From NCBI GenBank assembly GCA_036273455.1, contig DASUHP010000047.1, forward strand, positions 1 through 50,775: 50,775 bases of DNA. Direction: 5' to 3'. The position numbers were made by a program, and so were the translations under genes. Under the pieces are notes generated by a model that was not told the DNA's origin, ran no database searches, and was given only the letters and a program-made list of their open reading frames with translations. This document shows, piece after piece, positions 43,498 through 50,775 of the stretch (position 1 is the stretch's first letter; every line of letters starts with the position of its first letter). This DNA is from CAIYRG01 sp036273455 (GTDB lineage: Bacteria > Pseudomonadota > Alphaproteobacteria > Micropepsales > Micropepsaceae).

Positions 43498-43974
43498 TTA
43501 TCCCGGTGTGCCGGGATTGCGCCGAGCGATCAGGACACGGTTGATGAAGCTGTAATACAGCGCGCCCGATCCATCGCGCGCTTCGTTGATGCCTTCCAGC
43601 AATCCGAATTTCGGCAGCGTCGGCCAGTCGAGCTTTGCGGTGCCCTTGTTGGTGTAGGTAAGCGTGGTGCCCGGGCGCACCGGCTTCAGCCATTTGATCT
43701 CGCGTACGCCCGGCGACACGAAATTGTCCTGAACGTTCTGGGCGCCCGAGGCGACGGCAGTCCGGCGGGAGGCGATCATCAGCTTCATCCACACCGCAGC
43801 GGTGTGCCAGCCGCTCGCGATCAGCCCGCCATAGATCGATGCTTCGGCGGCTTTCCTGTCGATGTGGAACGGCTGCGGGTCATATTGGCGCGCAAATGCG
43901 ACGATGTTCTCTTCCGTGAATGTATAGGAGCCGAGCACGACCTCCACATTCAGCGGGATGTCCTCAAACCACAT
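43498..43974 (-). CDS. MaoC-like hot-dog dehydratase (downstream copy)
   Basis: A 158-residue single hot-dog protein of the MaoC/(R)-specific enoyl-CoA hydratase family. The hydratase motif is IVAFARQYDPQPFHID, with the catalytic Asp and His, followed by GGLIASGWHTAAV. It hydrates a trans-2-enoyl-CoA or a related thioester. Its start lies inside the upstream maoC gene by 11 bases, so the two are coupled and may form one hetero-oligomer. Substrate unknown; a supply of (R)-3-hydroxyacyl-CoA for PHA is possible but unsupported. Confidence 0.88.
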   Translation of the reverse strand: MWFEDIPLNVEVVLGSYTFTEENIVAFARQYDPQPFHIDRKAAEASIYGGLIASGWHTAAVWMKLMIASRRTAVASGAQNVQDNFVSPGVREIKWLKPVRPGTTLTYTNKGTAKLDWPTLPKFGLLEGINEARDGSGALYYSFINRVLIARRNPGTPG

Positions 43975-44440
43975 TACGCAGCCCCGGTTTGCGGCCCATG
44001 ATCACGGAGGACACAAACATCATCACCAATTGCGGTTGACCCGATTTACCCAACCGGGACAGTTTAAACCGCATCCGGATGTAGCCGCGATCGGCGCGAG
44101 ACGATTCACGACTGCCGAGGATCTCGGTCTGAAGCTGCAGCACGTCCCCGGCGTAGACCGGCTTGCGCCACTGCACTTCCTCGATACCCGGCGAGCCCAT
44201 GCTGGCGGCGCGGGCAAACAGACCATCGACCATCATCCGCATCGACAATGCACACAAATGCCAACCGCTGGCCGCAAGGCCGCCGAGGATTGAAGATTTG
44301 GCAGCCACCGGATCGATATGCTGCGGCTGCGGATCGAACTCCTTCGCAAACGCGATGATCTCTTCGGCACCGATCTGATGCGTTCCCAGCGTGAACACCT
44401 GGCCTGTGTGAAAATCTTCGAAATACAGCCGTTCGCTCAT
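43964..44440 (-). CDS. MaoC-like hot-dog dehydratase (upstream copy)
   Basis: A 158-residue MaoC-family protein. IIAFAKEFDPQPQHIDPVAA carries the Asp/His pair, followed by GGLAASGWHLCALSMRMMVDG and the hot-dog core EEVQWRKPVYAGDVL. It is of the same length as the next gene and is similar in layout, so it is a tandem duplicate that has diverged. It follows ychF by seven bases in a rplY-pth-ychF-maoC-maoC chain. Confidence 0.88.
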   Translation of the reverse strand: MSERLYFEDFHTGQVFTLGTHQIGAEEIIAFAKEFDPQPQHIDPVAAKSSILGGLAASGWHLCALSMRMMVDGLFARAASMGSPGIEEVQWRKPVYAGDVLQLQTEILGSRESSRADRGYIRMRFKLSRLGKSGQPQLVMMFVSSVIMGRKPGLRNVV

Positions 44441-44447
44441 TAAATTG

Positions 44448-45542
44448 TCACGCGTTGAAACGGAAATGCATCACATCGCCGTCCTTGACGACATATTCCT
44501 TGCCTTCGAGACGGAATTTGCCGGTCTCACGCGCGCCGGCTTCACCGCTGCATGCAACATAATCGTCATAGGCGATCACTTCCGCACGAATGAAGCCCTT
44601 TTCGAAGTCGGTGTGGATCACCCCTGCCGCCTGCGGCGCGCGCGAACCTTTGGCCACGGTCCAGGCCCTCGATTCCTTGGGTCCGGCGGTGAAGAAAGTA
44701 ATCAGTCCCAGAAGGTCATAGCCGGTGCGGATAAGCCGGTTTAATCCAGGCTCCTCCAGACCAAGTGAGTTCAGATAATCCTTGCGTTCGTCCGGCGGCA
44801 ATTGCGCCAGCTCTTCCTCGATGCGGGCCGAGATCGCAATTGCCCGCGCACCGCGGCTTTTCGCCATTTCGAACACGCGTGCCGCTTCCGCGTCGCCGGC
44901 GATGGCGTCCTCATCGACATTGCAGACATAGAGCACGGGCTTTTCGGTCAACAGTCCGAGCCGCCGGTATGGTTCGCGTTCTTCAGGCGTCAGCTTTGCA
45001 TCGCGCGCCGGTTTGCCGTCCCGCAGCAATGCCAGTGCCTTTGACATCAGCTGATAGGGCTGCAGCGATTCCTTATCGCCGGTCTTGGCCCGCTTCTCGA
45101 TCGGAATGATCCGCCGTTCGAGCGACTCCAGATCGGCGAGCATCAGTTCGGTTTCCACGGTTTCGGCGTCGGCCACCGGATCGACCCGGCCCTCAACATG
45201 GGTGACATCGCCGCTGGAAAAGCAGCGCACGACATGGGCGATCGCATCGACCTCGCGGATATTGGCGAGAAACTGATTGCCCAATCCTTCGCCTTTTGAA
45301 GCGCCGCGAACCAGCCCGGCAATGTCGACAAAGGTGATGCGCGTCGGAACTTCCTGGACCGATTTGGCAATCTCGGTAAGTTTGTCGAGGCGCGGGTCAG
45401 GAACCGCAACATCGCCGACATTGGGATCGATCGTGCAAAACGGGTAATTCGCCGCCTGGGCCGCCGCCGTCTGCGTCAGCGCGTTGAACAAAGTCGATTT
45501 GCCGACATTGGGCAGTCCGACAATCCCGCATTTAAAGCCCAT
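44448..45542 (-). CDS. ychF: Redox-regulated ATPase YchF (Obg family)
   Basis: A 364-residue P-loop protein that hydrolyses ATP rather than GTP and binds ribosomes. G1 is GLPNVGKST (9-17), the G3 region DIAGLVRGASKGEGLGNQFL, and the NKxE position is altered as expected for YchF (CNVDED). The C-terminal TGS-like domain is at about 280-364 and ends DVMHFRFNA. It overlaps the end of pth by 11 bases. Confidence 0.96.
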   Translation of the reverse strand: MGFKCGIVGLPNVGKSTLFNALTQTAAAQAANYPFCTIDPNVGDVAVPDPRLDKLTEIAKSVQEVPTRITFVDIAGLVRGASKGEGLGNQFLANIREVDAIAHVVRCFSSGDVTHVEGRVDPVADAETVETELMLADLESLERRIIPIEKRAKTGDKESLQPYQLMSKALALLRDGKPARDAKLTPEEREPYRRLGLLTEKPVLYVCNVDEDAIAGDAEAARVFEMAKSRGARAIAISARIEEELAQLPPDERKDYLNSLGLEEPGLNRLIRTGYDLLGLITFFTAGPKESRAWTVAKGSRAPQAAGVIHTDFEKGFIRAEVIAYDDYVACSGEAGARETGKFRLEGKEYVVKDGDVMHFRFNA

Positions 45543-46155
45543 CGCTTTTCTCCTCGCGCCTGGGCTTTGCCGGTTTTGGCGGCCGCAGCAAAATCGCGAC
45601 GCGATTCATGAAACCGGCATCGTCGTCGCGCGCAAGCCACGGCGCGGCATCGGCGACGGCGTCCAGCATTGGTATCAACCAGTCGCGGTCGGCCTTCGAG
45701 AAATCATGCAATACGTAACTCAAGACTGCCGGGGGGCCGGGATGGCCGATGCCGATGCGCACGCGCCGGTAATCCGGTCCGAGGCTCGCGGTGACGGAAC
45801 GCAGCCCGTTATGGCCGGCATCGCTGCCGCCGGTTTTCATGCGCAGTTTCCCGGGGGCAAGATCCAGTTCGTCATGGATGACAACCACGGCACTCAGCGG
45901 CAGCTTGAGATAACGCGCCGCCTCACCAACCGAATCGCCGCTGTCGTTCATATAGGTCATCGGCTTCAGCAAAAGAGTCTTGCGGCCCGAAATCACCCCT
46001 TCGGAGAACAGCCCGCGATATTTCGGCCGCCATGGCGGGAACCGAAGATGTGCCGCAATCGCATCGGCTGCCATGAATCCCACATTGTGGCGATGGCGCG
46101 CGTAAGATTCGCCGGGATTGCCGAGGCCGGCGATCAACAGGGGCGTGTCCGTCAT
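45532..46155 (-). CDS. pth: Peptidyl-tRNA hydrolase
   Basis: A 207-residue enzyme that frees tRNA from prematurely released peptidyl-tRNA. AGLGNPGESYARHRHNVGF carries the catalytic His23 and Asn13. Further blocks are KPMTYMNDSG, VVVIHDELDLAPGKLRMK and GGSDAGHNGLRSV. The C-terminal tail is Lys/Arg-rich. It lies between rplY and ychF, the common bacterial order. Confidence 0.96.
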   Translation of the reverse strand: MTDTPLLIAGLGNPGESYARHRHNVGFMAADAIAAHLRFPPWRPKYRGLFSEGVISGRKTLLLKPMTYMNDSGDSVGEAARYLKLPLSAVVVIHDELDLAPGKLRMKTGGSDAGHNGLRSVTASLGPDYRRVRIGIGHPGPPAVLSYVLHDFSKADRDWLIPMLDAVADAAPWLARDDDAGFMNRVAILLRPPKPAKPRREEKSDGL

Positions 46156-46181
46156 GGGTCCCTGATCGGCCCGCCGGCCGA

Positions 46182-46919
46182 TTATTTCTTCTCGGGCGCT
46201 TTGCCGCCTGCCGGCGCTTTCGCGCCGGCCGCAGCCGGTGCAGCGGCAGCCCCGGCGGCGGGTGCAGCCGCGGCGCCTTCGGCCCCTTCTGCCGGTGCGG
46301 CAGCTTCCGCCCCTTCGACGGCGGCCGCGGCCTGCGGGGTCTCTTCGGTGTAGGTTGTCGGCGGCGCAATAGTCGCGACCGTGAAGTTGCGTTCCTTGAT
46401 CGCCGGTGTGACGCCTTCGGGCAGCGTGAAGGCGGCGATGTGCAGACTGTCACCAATGTCGAGTTCCGAAAGGTCGCCCTCGATGAATTCCGGAATGTTA
46501 TCGACCGGGCAAAGCAGCGCCACTTCGTGGCGCACAATGTTCACCACTCCGCCGCGCTTGATTCCGGGCGAACTCTCCTGGCCGCGGAAATGCACGGGAA
46601 TGTCCAGCGTGATCTTGCCACCCGGCGTGAGGCGCAGAAAATCGATGTGAACCGGGCGGTCGGTGACGGGATCGAGTTGGATGGCGCGCGGGATGACCCG
46701 GGTCTTCTTGCCATCCACTTCCAGCATCACCAGCGTTTGCAGCAACGCACCCGTCCCGTACATGCGATCCAGAGAATGCCGGTCAACCTGCACCGGCACC
46801 GGATCGGCCGTGCCGCCATAAATGATGCCGGGAATCCGGCCGCTTTGGCGGGCCCGATAGGCCGCGCCCTTGCCCGTTTTTCCGCGGGATTCTGCTTTCA
46901 ATTCCAGTGTTTCGCGCAT
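46182..46919 (-). CDS. rplY: 50S ribosomal protein L25/general stress protein Ctc
   Basis: A 245-residue long-form L25 that binds 5S rRNA. The N-terminal L25 domain includes GKTGKGAAYRARQSGRIPGI and YGTGALLQTLVML; the central TL5/Ctc domain includes VNIVRHEVALLCPVDNIPEF and GDSLHIAAFTLPEGV. The last 55 or so residues are a low-complexity Ala/Pro/Gly tail, common in alphaproteobacterial L25. It heads the rplY-pth-ychF-maoC-maoC chain. Confidence 0.95.
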   Translation of the reverse strand: MRETLELKAESRGKTGKGAAYRARQSGRIPGIIYGGTADPVPVQVDRHSLDRMYGTGALLQTLVMLEVDGKKTRVIPRAIQLDPVTDRPVHIDFLRLTPGGKITLDIPVHFRGQESSPGIKRGGVVNIVRHEVALLCPVDNIPEFIEGDLSELDIGDSLHIAAFTLPEGVTPAIKERNFTVATIAPPTTYTEETPQAAAAVEGAEAAAPAEGAEGAAAAPAAGAAAAPAAAGAKAPAGGKAPEKK

Positions 46920-46948
46920 CGGCGTGGTTCCAGTGCTGTCTGCTCGGC

Positions 46949-47003
46949 AAAGCCTTCCCGCCGCACGGCTGGCCGGTCAGGCAGGGCGGGGAGCGGAGGC
47001 TTT
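46949..47003 (-). promoter_or_regulatory. Possible structured leader of rplY
   Basis: Upstream of rplY, AAAGCC-TTCCCGCC (46949-46962) can pair with GGCGGGGA (46985-46992) and, after a short bulge, GGCTTT (46998-47003). This would form a long imperfect hairpin in the rplY leader. It might be an autoregulatory element or simply part of the promoter region. Weak evidence. Confidence 0.3.
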
Positions 47004-47076
47004 TAGCCAATGACCCGCGCGAAGGCAACTCGGCGCCGGGAAGGTGCTAAGCTGGAGCTATAGCGGAGGGGAGATC

Positions 47077-47490
47077 ATGCCGATCATCAACTGGGTTGGA
47101 GTGGCGGTGGCCTGGATTGCCGGATGGCTGGTGCAGGGCATCTGGTACATGGTTTTCAGCCGGCCGTGGATGCATGCCCTCGGCTGGACCAGCGCCGATG
47201 TGCACTCCGCGAGTGGCCGCCGGCGCATGCCCGCCGGTCCGATGATCACGTCTTTTGTGGCCGAACTGATCATGGCAGTGATGCTCGCCGGCATTATCGG
47301 CCATATGGGAACCCCGACAATCACGATCGGTCTGGTCTCGGGAGCCCTGGTCTGGTTGGGCTTTGTCGTGACCACGATTTCCGTCAACTATGCCTTCCAG
47401 CGCCGGTCTGTCGTGCTCATCGTGATTGACACGGCCGCATGGCTCGCGGTGCTGCTTGTGCAAGGTGCGGTCTTGGGCCTGTTCGGTTAA
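47077..47490 (+). CDS. DUF1761 membrane protein
   Basis: A 137-residue protein with four membrane helices. The family opening INWVGVAVAWIAGWLVQGIW is followed by FSRPWMHALGW and a conserved helix pair. The function of DUF1761 is unknown. A GGAGGGGAG ribosome site precedes this ATG; an in-frame start 11 codons earlier is less likely. It is 19 bases ahead of the M61 peptidase gene and probably co-transcribed with it. Confidence 0.88.
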   Translation: MPIINWVGVAVAWIAGWLVQGIWYMVFSRPWMHALGWTSADVHSASGRRRMPAGPMITSFVAELIMAVMLAGIIGHMGTPTITIGLVSGALVWLGFVVTTISVNYAFQRRSVVLIVIDTAAWLAVLLVQGAVLGLFG

Positions 47491-47509
47491 CAGCGGCATG
47501 GAGGGTGGG

Positions 47510-49405
47510 ATGAAAAGCACGGTCCTTATTTTGTGTCTTCTGGGAGCAGCCGGAGCCGCGGTGGCGCAGGACTTGCCCGGCACATCCGTTCCTCTGCCCA
47601 AAGATATTCCGTTTCCCGGACAGATTCGCCTGGATGTGGATGCGACGGACACCGTCCGGCACATCCTGCGCGTCCATGAAACGATTCCGGTCGCCGGCGG
47701 CACGGATCTGATCCTGCTTTATCCCCGCTGGTTGCCGGGAAATCACAACGCGTCGGGGCGGATCGATGAGCTTACAGGTCTCGCAATGCACGCGGGCGGG
47801 CAGCGCGTGGATTGGGTCCGCGATCCCGTCGACGTCTACGCGTTCCACGTCCGCGCGCCTGCCGGCGCGAATGCGCTCGATCTGGATTTTCAGGTCGCGA
47901 CGCCGACCGATGGCGATCAGGGACGGATCGTCATTACGCCGGAGATGCTGAATCTGGAATGGAACGAGGTGGCGCTTTATCCGGCTGGATACTATGCGCG
48001 CCGCATCATGTTCGCGCCGACCGTGAAATTCCCGCAAGGCTGGCAGTTTGCCAGCGCGCTTCAGGGCCAGACGCAGGGTGCCGCGACTGTGTTCAGCGCC
48101 GTCGACTTCGACACGCTGATGGATTCGCCGGTCGATGCCGGACGCAATTTCCGGCGGGTTCAACTCAGCGACACCCCGGTGCCGGTGTGGCTGGATATTA
48201 TCGCCGACCGCCCCGACGAACTGGAATTCAAACCCGATCAGATCGAAGCGCACCGCAACCTTGTGTCGCAGGCCTACAAGCTCTTCGGGTCGCACCACTA
48301 CGATCACTATGATTTCCTGCTGTCGCTGTCGGACACCATGGGCGGCATCGGGCTTGAGCATCATCGCTCAAGCGAGGACGGCACGGTGCCTGCCTATTTC
48401 ACCGAATGGGACAAGAATGCCGACACGCGCGACCTGCTCTCGCATGAATTCACCCATTCCTGGAACGGGAAATTCCGCCGGCCGGCTGATCTGTGGACGG
48501 CCAATTTCAATGTGCCGATGCGCGATTCCCTGCTTTGGGTCTACGAGGGGCAGACGCAATATTGGGGCTATGTGCTCGCCGCGCGTTCAGGGCTTCTGAC
48601 CAAACAGCAGGCACTGGATGCGATCGCCGCCACGGCTGCCGCTTATGACAATCGCAAAGGCCGCGAATGGCGGCCGCTGGAAGACACCACCAATGATCCC
48701 ATTATCGCAATGCGCCGTCCGCTGCCGTGGCGGAGTTGGCAACGTGCCGAAGATTATTATTCGGAAGGTGAACTGATCTGGCTCGATGCCGACACACTCA
48801 TCCGGCAGATGAGCGGCGGCACGAAATCACTGGACGATTTTGCCCGCGCTTTTTTCGGCGTCGAAGACGGTTCATATCAGGACGTCACTTACACGCTCGA
48901 TGATGTCGTGAGGGCGTTGAACGCGGTTCAGCCTTATGACTGGGCCGGATTCCTCCGGCAGCGGCTGAATTCGACCAGTGAAGGCGCGCCGCTCGACGGC
49001 CTCACGCGCGGTGGTTATCGCCTCGTCTATAACGACAAGCCCACCGATTTCTTCAAAGCCGCCGAGACGCGGCGGAAGAATGTCGATTTGACCTACTCGC
49101 TGGGATTCGTTATCGGGCGCGAAGCCAAACTCACCGACGTGTTGTGGGAAGGCCCGGCATTTCAGTCCGGTTTGACCGTCGGCACGCAGATCGTCGCGGT
49201 TGATGGCGTCGCCTATGACGGCGACCGGCTGAAGGACATCGTGAAGGAGGGCAAGACCTCGCGCGATGCGATTGAGTTCATCGTCAAGAATGGCGATCGC
49301 TACCGCACGGTCAAAATCGATTACCACGGCGGGTTGCGTTATCCGCACCTTGAATCAACCGGTGGTACGGCATCGCTGGATTCGATTCTCGCGCCCAAAA
49401 GCTGA
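47510..49405 (+). CDS. M61 family metallopeptidase with PDZ domain
   Basis: A 631-residue exported peptidase (signal peptide to about residue 20). The zinc motif HEFTH is at 312-316, with Glu346 in VYEGQTQYWG as the third ligand. GGIGLEH (278-284) serves as the substrate-binding motif of glycyl aminopeptidases. A PDZ domain near the C-terminus (about 540-610) contains FQSGLTVGTQIVAVDGV. It likely trims Gly/Ala-rich peptides in the periplasm. GGAGG precedes the ATG. The SoxC gene follows 75 bases later. Confidence 0.94.
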   Translation: MKSTVLILCLLGAAGAAVAQDLPGTSVPLPKDIPFPGQIRLDVDATDTVRHILRVHETIPVAGGTDLILLYPRWLPGNHNASGRIDELTGLAMHAGGQRVDWVRDPVDVYAFHVRAPAGANALDLDFQVATPTDGDQGRIVITPEMLNLEWNEVALYPAGYYARRIMFAPTVKFPQGWQFASALQGQTQGAATVFSAVDFDTLMDSPVDAGRNFRRVQLSDTPVPVWLDIIADRPDELEFKPDQIEAHRNLVSQAYKLFGSHHYDHYDFLLSLSDTMGGIGLEHHRSSEDGTVPAYFTEWDKNADTRDLLSHEFTHSWNGKFRRPADLWTANFNVPMRDSLLWVYEGQTQYWGYVLAARSGLLTKQQALDAIAATAAAYDNRKGREWRPLEDTTNDPIIAMRRPLPWRSWQRAEDYYSEGELIWLDADTLIRQMSGGTKSLDDFARAFFGVEDGSYQDVTYTLDDVVRALNAVQPYDWAGFLRQRLNSTSEGAPLDGLTRGGYRLVYNDKPTDFFKAAETRRKNVDLTYSLGFVIGREAKLTDVLWEGPAFQSGLTVGTQIVAVDGVAYDGDRLKDIVKEGKTSRDAIEFIVKNGDRYRTVKIDYHGGLRYPHLESTGGTASLDSILAPKS

Positions 49406-49480
49406 AGCGTGATATCCGTCCGGATCGAATGACGCCGGGCGATAATCGGTTAAACTGATGCGTCCATCAGGGAGGGACGC

Positions 49481-50773
49481 ATGATAAAGCCAGCCGGAAT
49501 CACGCAGGTCGCGGGCAACGGATTGCTCGATCGCCGGATGCTGCTTTCGAGCGGAATGATGTTTGCAGGCGCCGCGGCGGTCAGTGCCGCGGCTCCAACT
49601 GGCGCGGCGGCCGAACCGCTGGCGAATGATCCGTGGAGCCTCACGATCGGTGCGCCGATTCCACCCTATTCGACGCCGTCGCGTTTTTCCAAAGTGGCGC
49701 ATCTGGTTCAGAATCCGGCTGTCGGAACTGCCCAGGCGCGCACACCGCATCATATGCTCGACGGCATCATCACGCCGAATGGCGTCCATTACGTCGTCGC
49801 CCGTGCCGGCGCCCCCGACATCGACCCGGATAGGCACCGGCTGGTGATCCACGGCATGGTCCGGCAGCCGCTGGAATTCTCGCTCAACGACCTGATGCGT
49901 TATCCCATGGAATCGCATGTCCGCTTTCTTGAGTGCGGCGGCAATTCCGCTCCGATGTGGTCGAAAACGCCGCTGCAGGGCAATGTGCAGCAGCTGCATG
50001 GGCTGCTGTCCTGCTCCGAATGGGGCGGCATCCGCGTTTCGCGACTGCTCGACGAAGCGGGAGTCGATCCGAACGCGGCCTGGGTGATCGCCGAAGGCGC
50101 GGACGGCGTGACGATGCAGCGATCGATCCCGATGCAGAAGATGATGGATGACGCCGTGATCGCCTTCTACCAGAACGGCGAACCGCTGATGCCATGGAAC
50201 GGCTATCCCATGCGGCTTTTCCTGCCCGGCTATGAAGGCAATATGAACGTCAAATGGCTTCGGCGGCTGATGGTTACCAATGAGCCGGTGATGGCGATCA
50301 ACGAATCGCGGCAATACACCGAGCTGCTCGATTCCGGTAAGGCGTGGCGCTTCTATTATCCGCAGGAAGTGAACAGCTTCATCACCCGGCCGTCGCCGAC
50401 CACGACCATGCCATCGCCCGGCTATTACCAGATTTCCGGAATTGCATGGTCAGGGCACGGACGAATCGAGAAAGTGGAAGTCTCGGCGGATGGTGGAAAA
50501 TCCTGGGCGCTCGCGGCATTGCAGGCCCCCGTGCTGCCCAAGGCGCTCACCCGCTTCCGCATGCCCTGGAACTGGACCGGACAGCCGGCCGTCGTCATGA
50601 GCCGGGCGACCGATGAGGCCGGCAATGTCCAGCCAACGCGCCAGCAACTGATCGCGCAACGCGGCGAACCGCGCAATACGCCGAACATCAATGGTTTCCC
50701 GATGGAACACGTCAACCAGATTTCGTCCTGGGCCGTCGGAGCGAATGGAGCCGTCACCCATGTCTATGTTTAA
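49481..50773 (+). CDS. soxC: Sulfite dehydrogenase molybdopterin subunit SoxC
   Basis: A 430-residue sulfite oxidase-family protein. The N-terminus carries a twin-arginine-like signal (DRRMLLSSGMMFAG). The molybdenum-ligating Cys152 lies in VRFLECGGNSAPMW. Further blocks are IPMQKMMDDAVIAFYQNGEP, MPWNGYPMRLFLPGYEGN and VEVSADGGKSWALA (dimerisation domain). SoxC works with the cytochrome SoxD to oxidise sulfite or sulfur bound to SoxYZ. GGGAGG six bases upstream fixes the start. The stop is two bases before the window edge, and soxD would be expected next. Confidence 0.92.
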   Translation: MIKPAGITQVAGNGLLDRRMLLSSGMMFAGAAAVSAAAPTGAAAEPLANDPWSLTIGAPIPPYSTPSRFSKVAHLVQNPAVGTAQARTPHHMLDGIITPNGVHYVVARAGAPDIDPDRHRLVIHGMVRQPLEFSLNDLMRYPMESHVRFLECGGNSAPMWSKTPLQGNVQQLHGLLSCSEWGGIRVSRLLDEAGVDPNAAWVIAEGADGVTMQRSIPMQKMMDDAVIAFYQNGEPLMPWNGYPMRLFLPGYEGNMNVKWLRRLMVTNEPVMAINESRQYTELLDSGKAWRFYYPQEVNSFITRPSPTTTMPSPGYYQISGIAWSGHGRIEKVEVSADGGKSWALAALQAPVLPKALTRFRMPWNWTGQPAVVMSRATDEAGNVQPTRQQLIAQRGEPRNTPNINGFPMEHVNQISSWAVGANGAVTHVYV

Positions 50774-50775
50774 AA

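Overview
The window comes from a fairly GC-rich chromosome, and it carries a long run of housekeeping genes. Gene content and order point to an alphaproteobacterium: dapF-mtaB-ftsY-yciB, lgt-midA-pgeF, ubiK-ybjN-proC, glnD-trpS, ccmABCDG, and PhaR facing phaAB. I cannot name the genus safely. I recognised no rRNA, tRNA, CRISPR array, prophage or insertion sequence.

Left arm (83-7777): an accessory catabolic cluster. Two divergent UbiD-type (prenylated-FMN) decarboxylases face each other across a 130-base gap. One is followed by a molybdenum hydroxylase large subunit and a cupin on the minus strand. The other is followed by an acyl-CoA ligase on the plus strand. The set suggests degradation of an aromatic or heteroaromatic acid through decarboxylation, CoA activation and Mo-dependent hydroxylation. 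The substrate is not known.

7838-16523: a DUF1223 secreted protein, a PAS/GGDEF/EAL c-di-GMP protein with a degenerate GGDEF motif, the polyhydroxybutyrate regulator phaR facing phaA-phaB, then ccmA-ccmB-ccmC-ccmD-ccmG for cytochrome c maturation, and a MarR regulator. 16764-20463: yciB, ftsY, mtaB and dapF as a tight minus-strand operon. 20535-24079: a prolyl oligopeptidase, a small secreted protein and prs.

24188-30537: pgeF, midA, lgt (minus), then ubiK, a ybjN-like gene and proC (plus), two small hypothetical genes, a second small secreted protein that resembles the one at 22649, and a cold-shock gene with a clear terminator. 30611-37609: a glutathione transferase, cutA, trpS, glnD, a zinc alcohol dehydrogenase, and a pteridine-reductase-like SDR overlapping folB.

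38316-42616 is the most interesting block: apt, a GST, mtnA, and a fused class II aldolase/short-chain dehydrogenase, packed as one operon. mtnA makes methylthioribulose-1-phosphate (or its 5-deoxy analogue). The fused enzyme could cleave this to DHAP plus an aldehyde and then convert the aldehyde, while apt recovers the adenine. That would be a one-polypeptide version of the DHAP shunt.

42759-50775: a DUF4337 membrane protein, a compact palindromic intergenic repeat, a minus-strand operon rplY-pth-ychF-maoC-maoC, a DUF1761 membrane protein, an M61 metallopeptidase, and a SoxC-type sulfite dehydrogenase at the right edge.
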